Part shown: positions 29,811 to 38,152 of the stretch, piece after piece
Layout of the letters: every line of letters starts with the position of its first letter
How positions within the stretch are numbered: the first letter of the stretch is position 1
From: an uncultured Hungatella sp.
GTDB lineage: Bacteria; Bacillota; Clostridia; Lachnospirales; Lachnospiraceae
Assembly: GCA_910586845.1 (NCBI GenBank)
Contig: CAJUJV010000005.1
Span: 1 to 64,000, forward strand
Length of the DNA stretch: 64,000 nucleotides
Direction: 5' to 3'
Position numbers and translations under genes: made by a program
Notes under the pieces: model-generated
What the model saw: the letters and a program-made list of their open reading frames with translations, nothing else
What the model was told of the DNA's origin: nothing
Databases searched by the model: none

Positions 29811-30512
29811 TTACAGGCTTTCCGACGACGATTCTCCTTCTTCTCCCAATAATCCATCCTCCGTGTCGGCCTGGGGATCCAGAGAAAATGTGGTCTGGAA
29901 TTCGTTTCCGCACATGTCTTTGGCAATGACGGTCAGTCTGTCGTTGGCGTCCATGGGAAAGGAGACCCTTCCGCTGGTTCTCTCCAGACTGAGGGGCAGG
30001 ATAGATTCCCCGGAAGAGGTTACGGCGCTGATGGAAGAAAAATCAACTCCGGACTGGGTGTCGGTGATGGTGAAGGACAGGATCCCGTCTTCAAATACAT
30101 AGTCTTCAATGACAGGAAGTTCATTGTCCAGGATATCGATGTACTCGTAATCCAGCAGCGCCATGCCGTTGAAATTCATCATGTAGATCTCCAGGGAACC
30201 ATTATGATCGATGGTGGCCCGGTATGTCCTTTTTCCGGCTTTGACCAGATCCACAGGCTCGGAGTCCATCTTGATGGTAACTTCCTTTAAAGGCATAAAA
30301 GACTTGATGGAGAATGTGATCTCCGTGGTACGGTAATCGTTGGTGTTTCCTATGACCAGTTCATATCTGGGCTTTGTGGTGACCAGAAAAAAAATGACCC
30401 CGTTTACTGCCAGAAACGGCAGTATATAGAAAAGGAGCAGATGAATCAGCTCGGAATCCATAAAACTTTTATATTTATAGGGGCGGGAACTTCGGTATGT
30501 ATGTCGGTTCAT
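29811..30512 (-). CDS. Membrane-anchored protein of unknown function
   Basis: A 233-residue protein I do not recognise. A basic N-terminus is followed by one hydrophobic segment at about residues 23-45 (LLLFYILPFLAVNGVIFFLV). The remaining 185 residues would lie outside. They look like two beta-sandwich modules, because the segments alternate short hydrophobic strands, and the second one (ELPVIEDYVFEDGILSFTITD) resembles bacterial Ig-like folds. The C-terminus is acidic and Ser-rich. It is divergent from the HD hydrolase gene. No partner suggests a role. Confidence 0.65.
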   Translation of the reverse strand: MNRHTYRSSRPYKYKSFMDSELIHLLLFYILPFLAVNGVIFFLVTTKPRYELVIGNTNDYRTTEITFSIKSFMPLKEVTIKMDSEPVDLVKAGKRTYRATIDHNGSLEIYMMNFNGMALLDYEYIDILDNELPVIEDYVFEDGILSFTITDTQSGVDFSSISAVTSSGESILPLSLERTSGRVSFPMDANDRLTVIAKDMCGNEFQTTFSLDPQADTEDGLLGEEGESSSESL

Positions 30513-30650
30513 AGAACGGCTGTCCTCCTTATATTAAGCAACTTATAGCATAACAGAAAACCGTCCATCTTACAAGTTTATCTTCTAAATTCTCAGAAAT
30601 TGTGTTATGATGAAAGATATTCCACAGACAACAGCATAGAGAGGAGTCCT

Positions 30651-31211
30651 ATGATAACAATGGTAAGGAAAGCTGCAGAATTTGCTTCCAGGGCCCATGA
30701 AGGGGTCATGAGGAAGGGCAGTCAGATTCCATATATCTCTCATCCCATGGAGGTGGCCATGATCATAGCCATGATGACGGATGATCAGGAACTGATTGCT
30801 GCGGCATATCTTCATGATGTGATCGAAGATGCCGGAGTGACTTATGAAGAGCTGGAGCAGGAATTCGGGACCCGGGTTGCGGAACTGGTCAGAAATGAAA
30901 GCGAAGACAAGTCCAAGAGCTGGCTGGAGAGAAAACAGGCGACCATCGATCGTCTGGCATCAGCCGAAAGAGAGGACAGGCTTCTTGTGTTCGGGGACAA
31001 GCTGAGCAATCTGAGAAGTACAGCCAAAGATTATCTGGTAGTGAAAGATGAGATCTGGCAGAAATTCCGGGTGAAAGATAAGAAGCTTCAGGCATGGTAC
31101 TATGAAAGCATGGTGGATTTCTTTACAGAGTTCCGGGAATGTCCGTTTTATCAGGAATATCTGGGACTGCTGACTCTTGTGTTTGGCTGGGAGAATCCGG
31201 AAACGGTCTGA
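30651..31211 (+). CDS. Small HD-domain hydrolase of RelA/SpoT type (possible (p)ppGpp hydrolase)
   Basis: A 186-residue single-domain protein. It carries the metal-binding HD pattern of the SpoT/MESH1 hydrolase family: the first His in SHPMEVAMI, then AAAYLHDVIEDAGVTYEEL with the HDxxED motif, and GDKLSNLRS supplying the last Asp. There is no synthetase, TGS or ACT domain, so it would only degrade alarmones or related nucleotides. The start at 30651 follows GAGGAG; an in-frame ATG at 30600 is upstream of the ribosome site and overlaps a TATGAT -10-like element. It stands alone between two minus-strand genes and ends in a good terminator. Confidence 0.85.
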   Translation: MITMVRKAAEFASRAHEGVMRKGSQIPYISHPMEVAMIIAMMTDDQELIAAAYLHDVIEDAGVTYEELEQEFGTRVAELVRNESEDKSKSWLERKQATIDRLASAEREDRLLVFGDKLSNLRSTAKDYLVVKDEIWQKFRVKDKKLQAWYYESMVDFFTEFRECPFYQEYLGLLTLVFGWENPETV

Positions 31212-31254
31212 TAATTTCATAACAGGACGACTGTGCCGTCCGCAGAAGAACAGG

Positions 31255-31295
31255 CAGGATACATTCAGGATCAGAAGAATGTACCCTGTTTTTTT
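31255..31295 (+). terminator. Intrinsic terminator after the HD hydrolase gene
   Basis: CAGG-A-TACATTC pairs with GAATGTA-C-CCTG around a 10-base loop and is followed by seven T residues. Confidence 0.85.
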
Positions 31296-31331
31296 GTTCT
31301 ATAGGGTGCGCCTCTATAGAGCAAAAACCCT

Positions 31332-31416
31332 CCGGGGAGTTGCGCACTACGCGCATAAGGAAGATGGTTGCCGTGGCAACCGCGCCCCGGCGCGAGAGTC
31401 CGGCTTGCCGGACTCT
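31332..31416 (+). repeat. Structured intergenic element, copy 1 of 3
   Basis: GC-rich structured segment. The parts in order are a GCGC-containing outer arm, the conserved loop AAGGAAGAT, hairpin GGTTGCC-GT-GGCAACC, closing arm GCGCCCCGG, and a second perfect hairpin AGAGTCCGG-CTTG-CCGGACTCT. The same order of parts occurs at 35289-35371 and 41698-41772 with different stem sequences. Here it lies after the HD hydrolase terminator and between convergent genes, so it cannot be a leader of a + strand gene. Confidence 0.6.
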
Positions 31417-31467
31417 TTGTTCTGTGGAGATAAAAGGTCCGGTATGCACCGGCTTTGGCGGATTTCG

Positions 31468-33654
31468 TCAGCGCTGCCTTCCTTCATCTGCCGCATCGTA
31501 CATGGATCGGGCCATGGCGGCGGCTTCCGCAGGAGACATCACTCCTGTCAGGAGGCTGCGGACAGCGGTTCCCAGGGCAAACTCGTAGCGGTAAATGGAA
31601 AAACCGGGAACGGTTACAGGACCGGTGCCGCGGACCCCGATCTCAAAACTTTTTTTCGATGCTCCAAGCCACGGAAAGAGACTGAAATTCTTGAAGTCGT
31701 TAAATGCATCCACTAAAGGGGAGGTTCCGCCCAGCCGCACCAGGAGAGAAGCCACGTCGGGAGAGTAGTACCAGTGGAAGAACTGACGGCAGGCATCGAT
31801 CTTACGGGAATACCGGGAGATGCCGATGATGCCGCCGCCCAGCAGAGGATGACCGCCGGGGATGACACTTGCCCCGATCTTTCCCACGACGTTGGAGTGT
31901 TTGGAATTGATCACATAGGCCGCATGATTGGCATAGACCGCGGTACATGCCACGGTTCCGTCGGCGAACTGGCGCACATTGTCGCGCCACCACAGCAGCT
32001 GAGTGGAGAATCGGGCCATGGCCAGGTATTTTTCCATGGCGCGGACCATCTGAGGCGTATCCAGCTGTATGCGGCCCTGAGAATCGCAGATTCCGCAGGA
32101 GTCGGCCAGGTAATAGGGCAGAAAATCGCTGGCCGCGGTGGCGGCGGCCCCGCAGGTGATGGTAGTTCCGTATCTGGTAGGAGAGTCGGGATTAGCGGAA
32201 GCGGTAAAGAATTCCGCAACCCGCAGATACTGATCAACGGACCGGGGAACCTCCAGAGGTTCATGATATCTCTCATAGTAAGCCCGGCTCAGTTTGTCGT
32301 CTCTGAACAGATCGCTGCGGTAAAGAAAGATCTGTACGCTGGGATCAAAGGGCAGGGAGTATATGGTGCCGTCTACCAGGGAATAATTGTCATAAGCCCG
32401 GTGGATCAGCTTCTGGGGCAGGATGTCAGGAGTGATGCCGGCCTGCTCCAGAGGCATGTAAGTTTTTTTGCCCAGAGTGTCCAGACGCGCCACATCCATG
32501 CGGATGAGATCATAGGTAAAATTCTGGTTTAACATATTGATCTGCGTATGGAGATCTTCATAGGTCATAGGCACCAGCTTCAGGGTGATGTCGCTGACAG
32601 CTTCAAACATGGGCAGCAGCTTTTCCAGAGAGCTGGTGGAGGGGGTGTCCAGCGTCAGCATGGTGAGAGTCTGAGGCTTCTGTCTGATGATCTGGGGGAA
32701 CCGGAAAGAAAATCCCTTGGCAGGCAGTATGGTGCGTGCCGGAAGAGGTTTCTGTTCCTGCAGATGTCTGGTAAGCAGTCCGGCCGTCCTTGCTCCCATA
32801 AGGCTGTAATCCAGCTCATAGGTGGAGAAATAGGGAAGGGGGAAGGACCTGAAAGAGCCCAGGGTCACGATCGCCGGCTGAGGCTTTGCGGCAAGGCTGT
32901 AAGCAGACACCACAGCCTCGGCCCGAAGAGTGCTGCCGGTGATGATAACGTCAAAGTCCGTATCGGACTGGACGATATCGAAAGCCTTATTGACGGCAAG
33001 ACTGAAATCAGAGGTAAAGCGCTGAACAGATGCCGGACTGTCTTCCAGAGCATCTCCCAGACCGGCAGACAGCTGTTTCGTAAAACGGAGGGCGCCGGGA
33101 GCGGAGAAAAGAGCGATTTTTTTCCAGCCCTGTTCCAGAACATACTGCCCCAGAGCGGTCCCGGCAGCCAGAAAATCAAAAGATAAAAAGCCGTTGCCCG
33201 GTTTCAGAGTATCAGGTTCCCTGTCTATAAAGACTACGGGGCAGGGAAGTTCTTCGTAACGGGCAATACAGTTGCCGGACAGACAGGAGATGGTGACTAC
33301 GGCAGTGAGACTGGAATGGGGAAGAGTTTCCAAGATGGTCTCTTCCTTGCCGGCGATATCATCTGTGGTATGGACACTGGCCTCATATCCGGATTCCTGC
33401 AGGGAGAGCTGGAGAGCCGTATAAAAGTCCAGATAGGTGTCTTCCCGCAGGGACGGCAGGATAACGGCCACGGATGTCGGGGTTCTGCGGCGCAGTCCCT
33501 GGGCCTGTGCATTCGGCATGTAGCCGAGACGTTTGGCCGCTTCCAGAACCAACTGGATCTTCTCGACACTGACTTTTCCTGTTTTATTCAGAACATTTGA
33601 TACGGTTCCGTGAGATACGCCTGCTTCACGGGCAATGTCTTTAATAGTAGCCAT
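31468..33654 (-). CDS. LacI-type regulator fused to an ABC solute-binding domain
   Basis: A 728-residue protein with three parts. Residues 1-55 are a LacI helix-turn-helix (MATIKDIAREAGVSHGTVSN). Residues of about 60-325 are the LacI periplasmic-binding-like effector domain (VAVILPSLREDTYLDFY). Residues of about 335-690 resemble an extracellular solute-binding protein family 1 domain (YDLIRMDVARLDTLGKKTY, GTIYSLPFDPSVQIFLYRSD, FFHWYYSPDVASLLVRLGGTSPLV). There is no signal peptide, so the solute-binding part is expected to be cytoplasmic. An AGGAGG site precedes the ATG. It is divergent from an ABC importer operon with operator-like sites between them. The likely role is a repressor sensing substrate with two ligand domains (inference). 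Confidence 0.88.
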   Translation of the reverse strand: MATIKDIAREAGVSHGTVSNVLNKTGKVSVEKIQLVLEAAKRLGYMPNAQAQGLRRRTPTSVAVILPSLREDTYLDFYTALQLSLQESGYEASVHTTDDIAGKEETILETLPHSSLTAVVTISCLSGNCIARYEELPCPVVFIDREPDTLKPGNGFLSFDFLAAGTALGQYVLEQGWKKIALFSAPGALRFTKQLSAGLGDALEDSPASVQRFTSDFSLAVNKAFDIVQSDTDFDVIITGSTLRAEAVVSAYSLAAKPQPAIVTLGSFRSFPLPYFSTYELDYSLMGARTAGLLTRHLQEQKPLPARTILPAKGFSFRFPQIIRQKPQTLTMLTLDTPSTSSLEKLLPMFEAVSDITLKLVPMTYEDLHTQINMLNQNFTYDLIRMDVARLDTLGKKTYMPLEQAGITPDILPQKLIHRAYDNYSLVDGTIYSLPFDPSVQIFLYRSDLFRDDKLSRAYYERYHEPLEVPRSVDQYLRVAEFFTASANPDSPTRYGTTITCGAAATAASDFLPYYLADSCGICDSQGRIQLDTPQMVRAMEKYLAMARFSTQLLWWRDNVRQFADGTVACTAVYANHAAYVINSKHSNVVGKIGASVIPGGHPLLGGGIIGISRYSRKIDACRQFFHWYYSPDVASLLVRLGGTSPLVDAFNDFKNFSLFPWLGASKKSFEIGVRGTGPVTVPGFSIYRYEFALGTAVRSLLTGVMSPAEAAAMARSMYDAADEGRQR

Positions 33655-33750
33655 GGGGAAGTCCTCCTGCTTTTTGTGGTCTTGGTTTTATGATGTAAAT
33701 AAGCCTTTCCCGATACTGCCGTTGTTTTAGTCTGAGCTGTAGGGACTTAT

Positions 33751-33766
33751 GATTGGAACATTCAAA
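33751..33766. promoter_or_regulatory. Operator-like site O1
   Basis: ATTGGAACATTCAAAT is an imperfect palindrome. Its complement shares TTCCAAT with the O2 half-site. It lies just downstream of the -10 of the regulator promoter. Confidence 0.4.
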
Positions 33767-33779
33767 TTTTCTTACTATA

Positions 33780-33808
33780 ACAATATCAAAAAATCGGACT
33801 GATTGCAA
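33780..33808 (-). promoter_or_regulatory. Promoter of the LacI-fusion regulator
   Basis: On the minus strand TTGCAA, a 17-base spacer and TATTGT lie about 130 bases before the regulator start. Confidence 0.5.
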
Positions 33809-33822
33809 GTACAATCTATTAT

Positions 33823-33840
33823 AATTGGTTCGTTCCAATT
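33823..33840. promoter_or_regulatory. LacI-type operator O2
   Basis: AATTGGTTCGTTCCAATT has six-base palindromic arms and the central CG usual for LacI-family operators. It lies upstream of the regulator promoter and between the two divergent promoters. Confidence 0.6.
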
Positions 33841-33965
33841 GATACAAAAGAGAAAAATGAAGGATTTTAGAGAATATATAAAAATCATATAGTCAAACAT
33901 ACTAAAAAAACATAATAAAAATTGTGAAAACCAGATAAAATTATAAAGATTACCAAATAAAGTGA

Positions 33966-33994
33966 TTGACACGTACCAATTTGTGAGATACAAT
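33966..33994 (+). promoter_or_regulatory. Promoter of the ABC importer operon with overlapping operator O3
   Basis: TTGACA, a 17-base spacer and TACAAT form a near-consensus promoter. TTGACACGTACCAATTT overlaps the -35 and spacer and shares CGTnCCAATT with O2, so a bound repressor would block RNA polymerase. The rest of the 400-base intergenic region is AT-rich with no gene seen. Confidence 0.75.
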
Positions 33995-34062
33995 GAGATC
34001 AACACAGGGAGCAGGCAACAGAATCCCTCAATATTTTCTATCTAAATAAAAGGAGGAAACAC

Positions 34063-35229
34063 ATGAGAAAAGCATTGGCAACAGCACTTACGGTAATGAT
34101 GGCTCTGAATCTGGCAGCATGTTCAGGAGGCGGCAGCCAGCAGGAGACAACGGCAGCATCCGGAGCCGGCGGGGCCACGAAGGCAGCCGAGACCACGAAG
34201 GCGGCGGAGGCCGGGACCGCAGGAGAGAGCCAGGCAGCAGAAGGAAGTGACGGACTTGTCCAGGGAACCGGGGTGACTCTCACGGTTTATACCAACTCGG
34301 GATCCGACGGACGGGGCGACTGGCTGGTGGAGAGAGCCGCAAAGGACGGATTCAAGATCCAGTATATTGAAGCCGGCGGAGCCGAGATCCAGAACCGCCT
34401 TCTGGCGGAGAAGAACGCTCCCATAGCTGATGTGGTGTATGGCCTCAATTCCATTATGTGGGAATCTCTGAAAGCGGAGGACATCCTGATCCCTTACACT
34501 CCGGTGTGGGCAGGCGAGATTCCGGAAGGGCTCAACGATCCTGAAGGATATTATCACGCCATCGTAAAGCAGGCCATCCTTCTGGTCTATGACGAGAACC
34601 AGATGTCGCCGGAGGAAGCTCCCAAAGACTGGCTTGATCTGTGGACCAATGAGGCTTTTGACGGCAAATATGAATACCTGGTCAGCCTGTCCGGAGGTAC
34701 GGTCCGCAACGTTCTGGCAGGTATCTTGACACGGTATGCGGATCCTGCAGGCGAGCTGGGGATTTCCCAGGAAGGCTGGGATCAGATCGCTCAGTACTAT
34801 CAGCACGGCGTCCCGGCAGAAGACGGAGTGGACCTGTACGGACAGATCTCAGATCCCAATTCACCGGTTCTGTGCGGACAGATGTGGTCCAGCGGTGTGG
34901 AGACCAGAGATCAGCAGTACGGAACCAGCACAAAGTATGTGATTCCCGAAGTGGGCGTTCCCTATGCGGTAGAGGCGATCTCTATTGTCAACGGAACAAA
35001 GAACGAGGAAGAGGCACAGCGTTTCCTGGACTGGTTCGGCAGCGCTCAGATCCAGGGGGAATGGGCTCAGGAGTTTTCCACCCTTCCGGCCAATATAAAC
35101 GCGGTGGACAAGGCCAATGCATTTAACCAGGAGATCGCTCAGATCCCGGCTCAGAATATCGACTGGGGACTGGTCGCCGAGAATATCGATGCCTGGGTTG
35201 AGAACATCGAACTGAATTATATGCCGTGA
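34063..35229 (+). CDS. ABC importer substrate-binding lipoprotein (Fe3+/spermidine-type family)
   Basis: A 388-residue extracellular lipoprotein. The signal peptide ends in the lipobox LNLAAC, with the lipidated Cys at 20. An Ala/Thr/Glu/Gly linker to about residue 65 is followed by a class of binding domain seen in Fe3+, spermidine and phosphonate importers (GVTLTVYTNSGSDGRGDWLV, AEKNAPIADVVYGLNS, GVPYAVEAISIVNGTKNEEEA). The ligand cannot be read. The start follows AAAGGAGG. It heads an operon with an ATPase, a double permease and a glycerophosphodiesterase, so a glycerophosphodiester or related organophosphate is a reasonable guess. Confidence 0.85.
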   Translation: MRKALATALTVMMALNLAACSGGGSQQETTAASGAGGATKAAETTKAAEAGTAGESQAAEGSDGLVQGTGVTLTVYTNSGSDGRGDWLVERAAKDGFKIQYIEAGGAEIQNRLLAEKNAPIADVVYGLNSIMWESLKAEDILIPYTPVWAGEIPEGLNDPEGYYHAIVKQAILLVYDENQMSPEEAPKDWLDLWTNEAFDGKYEYLVSLSGGTVRNVLAGILTRYADPAGELGISQEGWDQIAQYYQHGVPAEDGVDLYGQISDPNSPVLCGQMWSSGVETRDQQYGTSTKYVIPEVGVPYAVEAISIVNGTKNEEEAQRFLDWFGSAQIQGEWAQEFSTLPANINAVDKANAFNQEIAQIPAQNIDWGLVAENIDAWVENIELNYMP

Positions 35230-35253
35230 TGATCCCGGACCTATGATACCCAG

Positions 35254-35285
35254 AAGGCCGGATGAAGAGAAAGGCCGGCCTTCTT
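35254..35285 (+). terminator. Terminator-like hairpin after the binding-protein gene
   Basis: AAGGCCGG pairs with CCGGCCTT and is followed by CTTT. Being inside the operon, it would lower transport-gene transcripts relative to the binding protein. Confidence 0.65.
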
Positions 35286-35288
35286 TAT

Positions 35289-35371
35289 GCGCAGGCCTCC
35301 GAAAGGAATATTACCGCCTGCGGGCGGCACGGGGGCCGCGCGGCGGGCAGTGGGAAAAACCTCCCCTGCCC
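35289..35371 (+). repeat. Structured intergenic element, copy 2 of 3
   Basis: Outer arm GCGCAGGCCTCCG pairs with CGGGGGCCGCGC with one bulge. It encloses the loop AAAGGAATATT and a hairpin ACCGCC/GGGCGG. A second hairpin GGGCAG(T)GGG/CCCCTGCCC follows. It sits between the binding-protein terminator and the ATPase start, ending 24 bases before the ATG. See copies at 31332 and 41698. Confidence 0.7.
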
Positions 35372-35395
35372 GATTTTAACGATGAGGAGAAAAAT

Positions 35396-36412
35396 ATGAT
35401 CAAGCTTGATAATATCGGAGTAACCTTCGGCAGTTTCGAGGCCCTGAAAGATATCAACATCCATGTGAAAGAAGGCGAATTCTTCACGTTCCTGGGTCCT
35501 TCCGGATGCGGGAAAACCACCACTCTGCGGACCATAACAGGGTTTATCACTCCCAGCTGCGGCCGTGTAAGCGTCAGAGGAGTGGACATCACCAACACTC
35601 CTATCGAGAAGAGAAACATCGGTATGGTATTTCAGAGCTACGCCCTGTTCCCGACCATGAGCGTCTATGAAAACATCGCTTTCGGACTGAAGGTTCAGAA
35701 GGTGGGGAAGGACGAGATCCGGGAGAGGGTCAATACCATGGCGGAGAAAGTGGACTTAAGCCAGGAACAGCTGCAGAAAAAAGTTTCCCAGCTGTCCGGA
35801 GGCCAGCAGCAGAGAGTTGCCATCGCCAGGGCCCTGGTCACTTCCCCGGAGATCATCTGCCTGGATGAGCCTCTGTCCAACCTGGATGCGAAACTCAGGG
35901 TCCAGCTGAGAAATGAGTTAAAAGATCTTCAGAAACGGTTCGGGATTACTACGGTATATGTAACCCATGACCAGGAGGAGGCGCTGACCCTGTCCGACCG
36001 CATCGCCGTATTCAACAAAGGCGTCATCGAGCAGATCGGCCGTCCCGACGAGATTTATAATCATTCCGCCACAGAATTTGTCTGCAACTTTATCGGAGAC
36101 ATCAACCGCTTAAGCCCCGAATTCCTCACTGCCTCAGGGGCGGATAAGGTTTCCGGCATCGATCTCCACAAGCACAGCTACATCCGTCTGGAACGCATGC
36201 ATGTCAACGACGCAGTGGCAGGAGATGCCATGACCATCCAGGCCGAGGTGGAGAGCTATGAATACTACGGTCTCTATATCAAGTATACTCTGAAGGTCCG
36301 TGAACAGATCATAAAAGTCATCGAGAAAAACAGCGGAAAGCCTCTGTACGGCACAGGAGAAACGGTTACGCTCAGTTTTAATCCGGCGGATATCATGCAG
36401 TATAAGGGGTGA
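35396..36412 (+). CDS. ABC importer ATP-binding protein (PotA/FbpC type, with TOBE-like end)
   Basis: A 338-residue ATPase. Walker A is GPSGCGKTT (about residues 38-46), the Q-loop GMVFQSYALFP, the signature LSGGQQQRVAIARAL, Walker B IICLDEPLSNLD and the switch THDQEEA. About 100 C-terminal residues form a TOBE-like regulatory domain, as in iron, polyamine and sugar importers. In-frame sequence extends upstream to 35243 through the structured element, but AGGAGA precedes the ATG at 35396, which matches the normal family N-terminus (MIKLDNIGVTFG). It is coupled to the permease gene by an overlap or near overlap. Confidence 0.95.
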   Translation: MIKLDNIGVTFGSFEALKDINIHVKEGEFFTFLGPSGCGKTTTLRTITGFITPSCGRVSVRGVDITNTPIEKRNIGMVFQSYALFPTMSVYENIAFGLKVQKVGKDEIRERVNTMAEKVDLSQEQLQKKVSQLSGGQQQRVAIARALVTSPEIICLDEPLSNLDAKLRVQLRNELKDLQKRFGITTVYVTHDQEEALTLSDRIAVFNKGVIEQIGRPDEIYNHSATEFVCNFIGDINRLSPEFLTASGADKVSGIDLHKHSYIRLERMHVNDAVAGDAMTIQAEVESYEYYGLYIKYTLKVREQIIKVIEKNSGKPLYGTGETVTLSFNPADIMQYKG

Positions 36413-36417
36413 TGCAT

Positions 36418-38139
36418 ATGAAGACAAAAAAATTATCCATAACGCCGCAGACTGTCTGTAACATTCTGATCCTTGTTTTCTTCTTCTGGTTTGTAATGGC
36501 ATGTCTGATCATGCCCAATATCAACACCATCTGGAGCGTATTCGTGCAGGAAGGCGAAATTACCCTGGAGCCGCTTCAGAAGCTTCTGGGTTCCGAGAGG
36601 GCCATGAAGAGTTTGAAGAACAGCTTTATCCTGGCCCCCTCCCTGGCACTTACCGTGGGATTCGTGGGCATCAGCCTGGTGCTGATCACAGAATATTTTG
36701 ACATAAAAGGCGCGTCCATTCTTCGTCTGGGATACATGACCACTCTGATCTACGGCGGCATCATCCTGGTTTCCGGTTACAAGTTTATCTACGGAAACAA
36801 CGGATTTCTCACCAATATCTTTGCCGGGATTATCCCCTCGTTTCCCACTGACTGGTTTCAGGGATACTGGGCAGTGCTGTTCGTCATGACCTTTGCCTGT
36901 ACCTCCAATCACATGATCTTTCTGCGCAATGCCATGAGGGCCGTGGATTTCCAGACCGTGGAGGCGGCGCAGAACATGGGGGCCGGACCGGGGAAGATCC
37001 TTTTGAAAGTGGTGCTTCCCGTACTGACGCCGTCTCTCCTGGCAGTTACGATCCTGACCTTTATCACCGGACTGTCGGCCACATCGGCGCCGCTTCTTGT
37101 AGGAGGAAGGGATTTTCAGACCATCACACCCATGATCCTGTCCTTTTCCAAGAACGTGGGATCCCGTGATCTGGCGGCACTGCTGGCGCTGTTTCTGGGT
37201 ATTGCCACCATCATCCTTTTGGTGGTTATGATGCAGATCGAAAAGAGAGGACATTATATGTCCGTGTCAAAGGTAAAGACCACCATCGTCAAGCAGAAGA
37301 TCCGCAACCCTGTCCTCAATGTTCTGGCCCATGGCTATGCATATATTTTATTTCTCATCTATGTAGTGCCTGTGGTGCTGATCATCCTGTTCTCCTTTAC
37401 GGATTCGGCCACCATTGCCAGCAGGAAGCTGAGTATCTCCAGCTTTACCCTGAAAAACTATGAGGCAGTTTTCTCAAAGGCCACGGCGTATAAGCCGTTT
37501 TTGGTAAGTATCGTATATTCCGCCTTGTCCGCTTTTGCGGTAGCGGTCCTGGTGCTGGCGGCCTGCCGGATTATCCAGAAGAGAAAGGATAAGATCAGCA
37601 CGGCCCTGGAGTACAGCCTGCTCATCCCCTGGCTCCTTCCCACCACCCTGATCGCCATAGGTCTGATCACCACCTACAATACTCCCAGGTTCTGGATGTT
37701 CAATAAGGTGCTGACAGGGACCACCATAATCATGTTTCTGGGATATATGATCATCAAGATCCCCTTTACCCTGCGCATGACAAAGGCCGCCTTTTTCGCG
37801 CTGGACGATTCTCTGGAGGATGCTGCCAGAAATCTGGGAGCCAAACCTCTGTATACCTTCTTCCGGGTGCTGCTGCCCGTAGTGCTGCCTACGGTGCTGG
37901 CCATCTTCGCCCTGAATTTTAACGGACTCCTGGGAGACTACGATATGTCTGTGTTTATGTATCATCCCCTGATGCAGCCTCTGGGCGTGTATATCAAGTC
38001 CCTGACGGATTCCCAGACCAATGCGGACAACTCGGCTCTGACCTTTGTGTATGCGGTACTGATGATGATCATATCCGGGATCGTGCTTTACCTGGTATAT
38101 GGAAGAGGGGAAAATAAAGTAAAAGGAAATAATAAATAA
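36418..38139 (+). CDS. ABC importer permease, two permease domains in one chain (FbpB type)
   Basis: A 573-residue protein with about 12 membrane helices. Two permease domains are joined, each with an EAA-type loop: VEAAQNMGAGPGKILLKVVLP near residue 182 and LEDAARNLGAKPLYTFFRVLLP in the second half. This fused form is typical of Fe3+, thiamine and some phosphonate importers and makes a second permease gene unnecessary. A GTG at 36409 and an ATG at 36412 overlap the ATPase stop, but the AGGGG site at 36404-36409 is best spaced for the ATG at 36418. Confidence 0.92.
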   Translation: MKTKKLSITPQTVCNILILVFFFWFVMACLIMPNINTIWSVFVQEGEITLEPLQKLLGSERAMKSLKNSFILAPSLALTVGFVGISLVLITEYFDIKGASILRLGYMTTLIYGGIILVSGYKFIYGNNGFLTNIFAGIIPSFPTDWFQGYWAVLFVMTFACTSNHMIFLRNAMRAVDFQTVEAAQNMGAGPGKILLKVVLPVLTPSLLAVTILTFITGLSATSAPLLVGGRDFQTITPMILSFSKNVGSRDLAALLALFLGIATIILLVVMMQIEKRGHYMSVSKVKTTIVKQKIRNPVLNVLAHGYAYILFLIYVVPVVLIILFSFTDSATIASRKLSISSFTLKNYEAVFSKATAYKPFLVSIVYSALSAFAVAVLVLAACRIIQKRKDKISTALEYSLLIPWLLPTTLIAIGLITTYNTPRFWMFNKVLTGTTIIMFLGYMIIKIPFTLRMTKAAFFALDDSLEDAARNLGAKPLYTFFRVLLPVVLPTVLAIFALNFNGLLGDYDMSVFMYHPLMQPLGVYIKSLTDSQTNADNSALTFVYAVLMMIISGIVLYLVYGRGENKVKGNNK

Positions 38140-38152
38140 AGTTCGGGAAAGG

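Noticed and set aside
35243..35395. N-terminal extension of the ABC ATPase through the structured element
   Set aside because: The extension has no homology to ABC ATPases, the ribosome site lies just before 35396, and the element folds as RNA. The same reasoning rejects the 41691-41825 extension of glnA.
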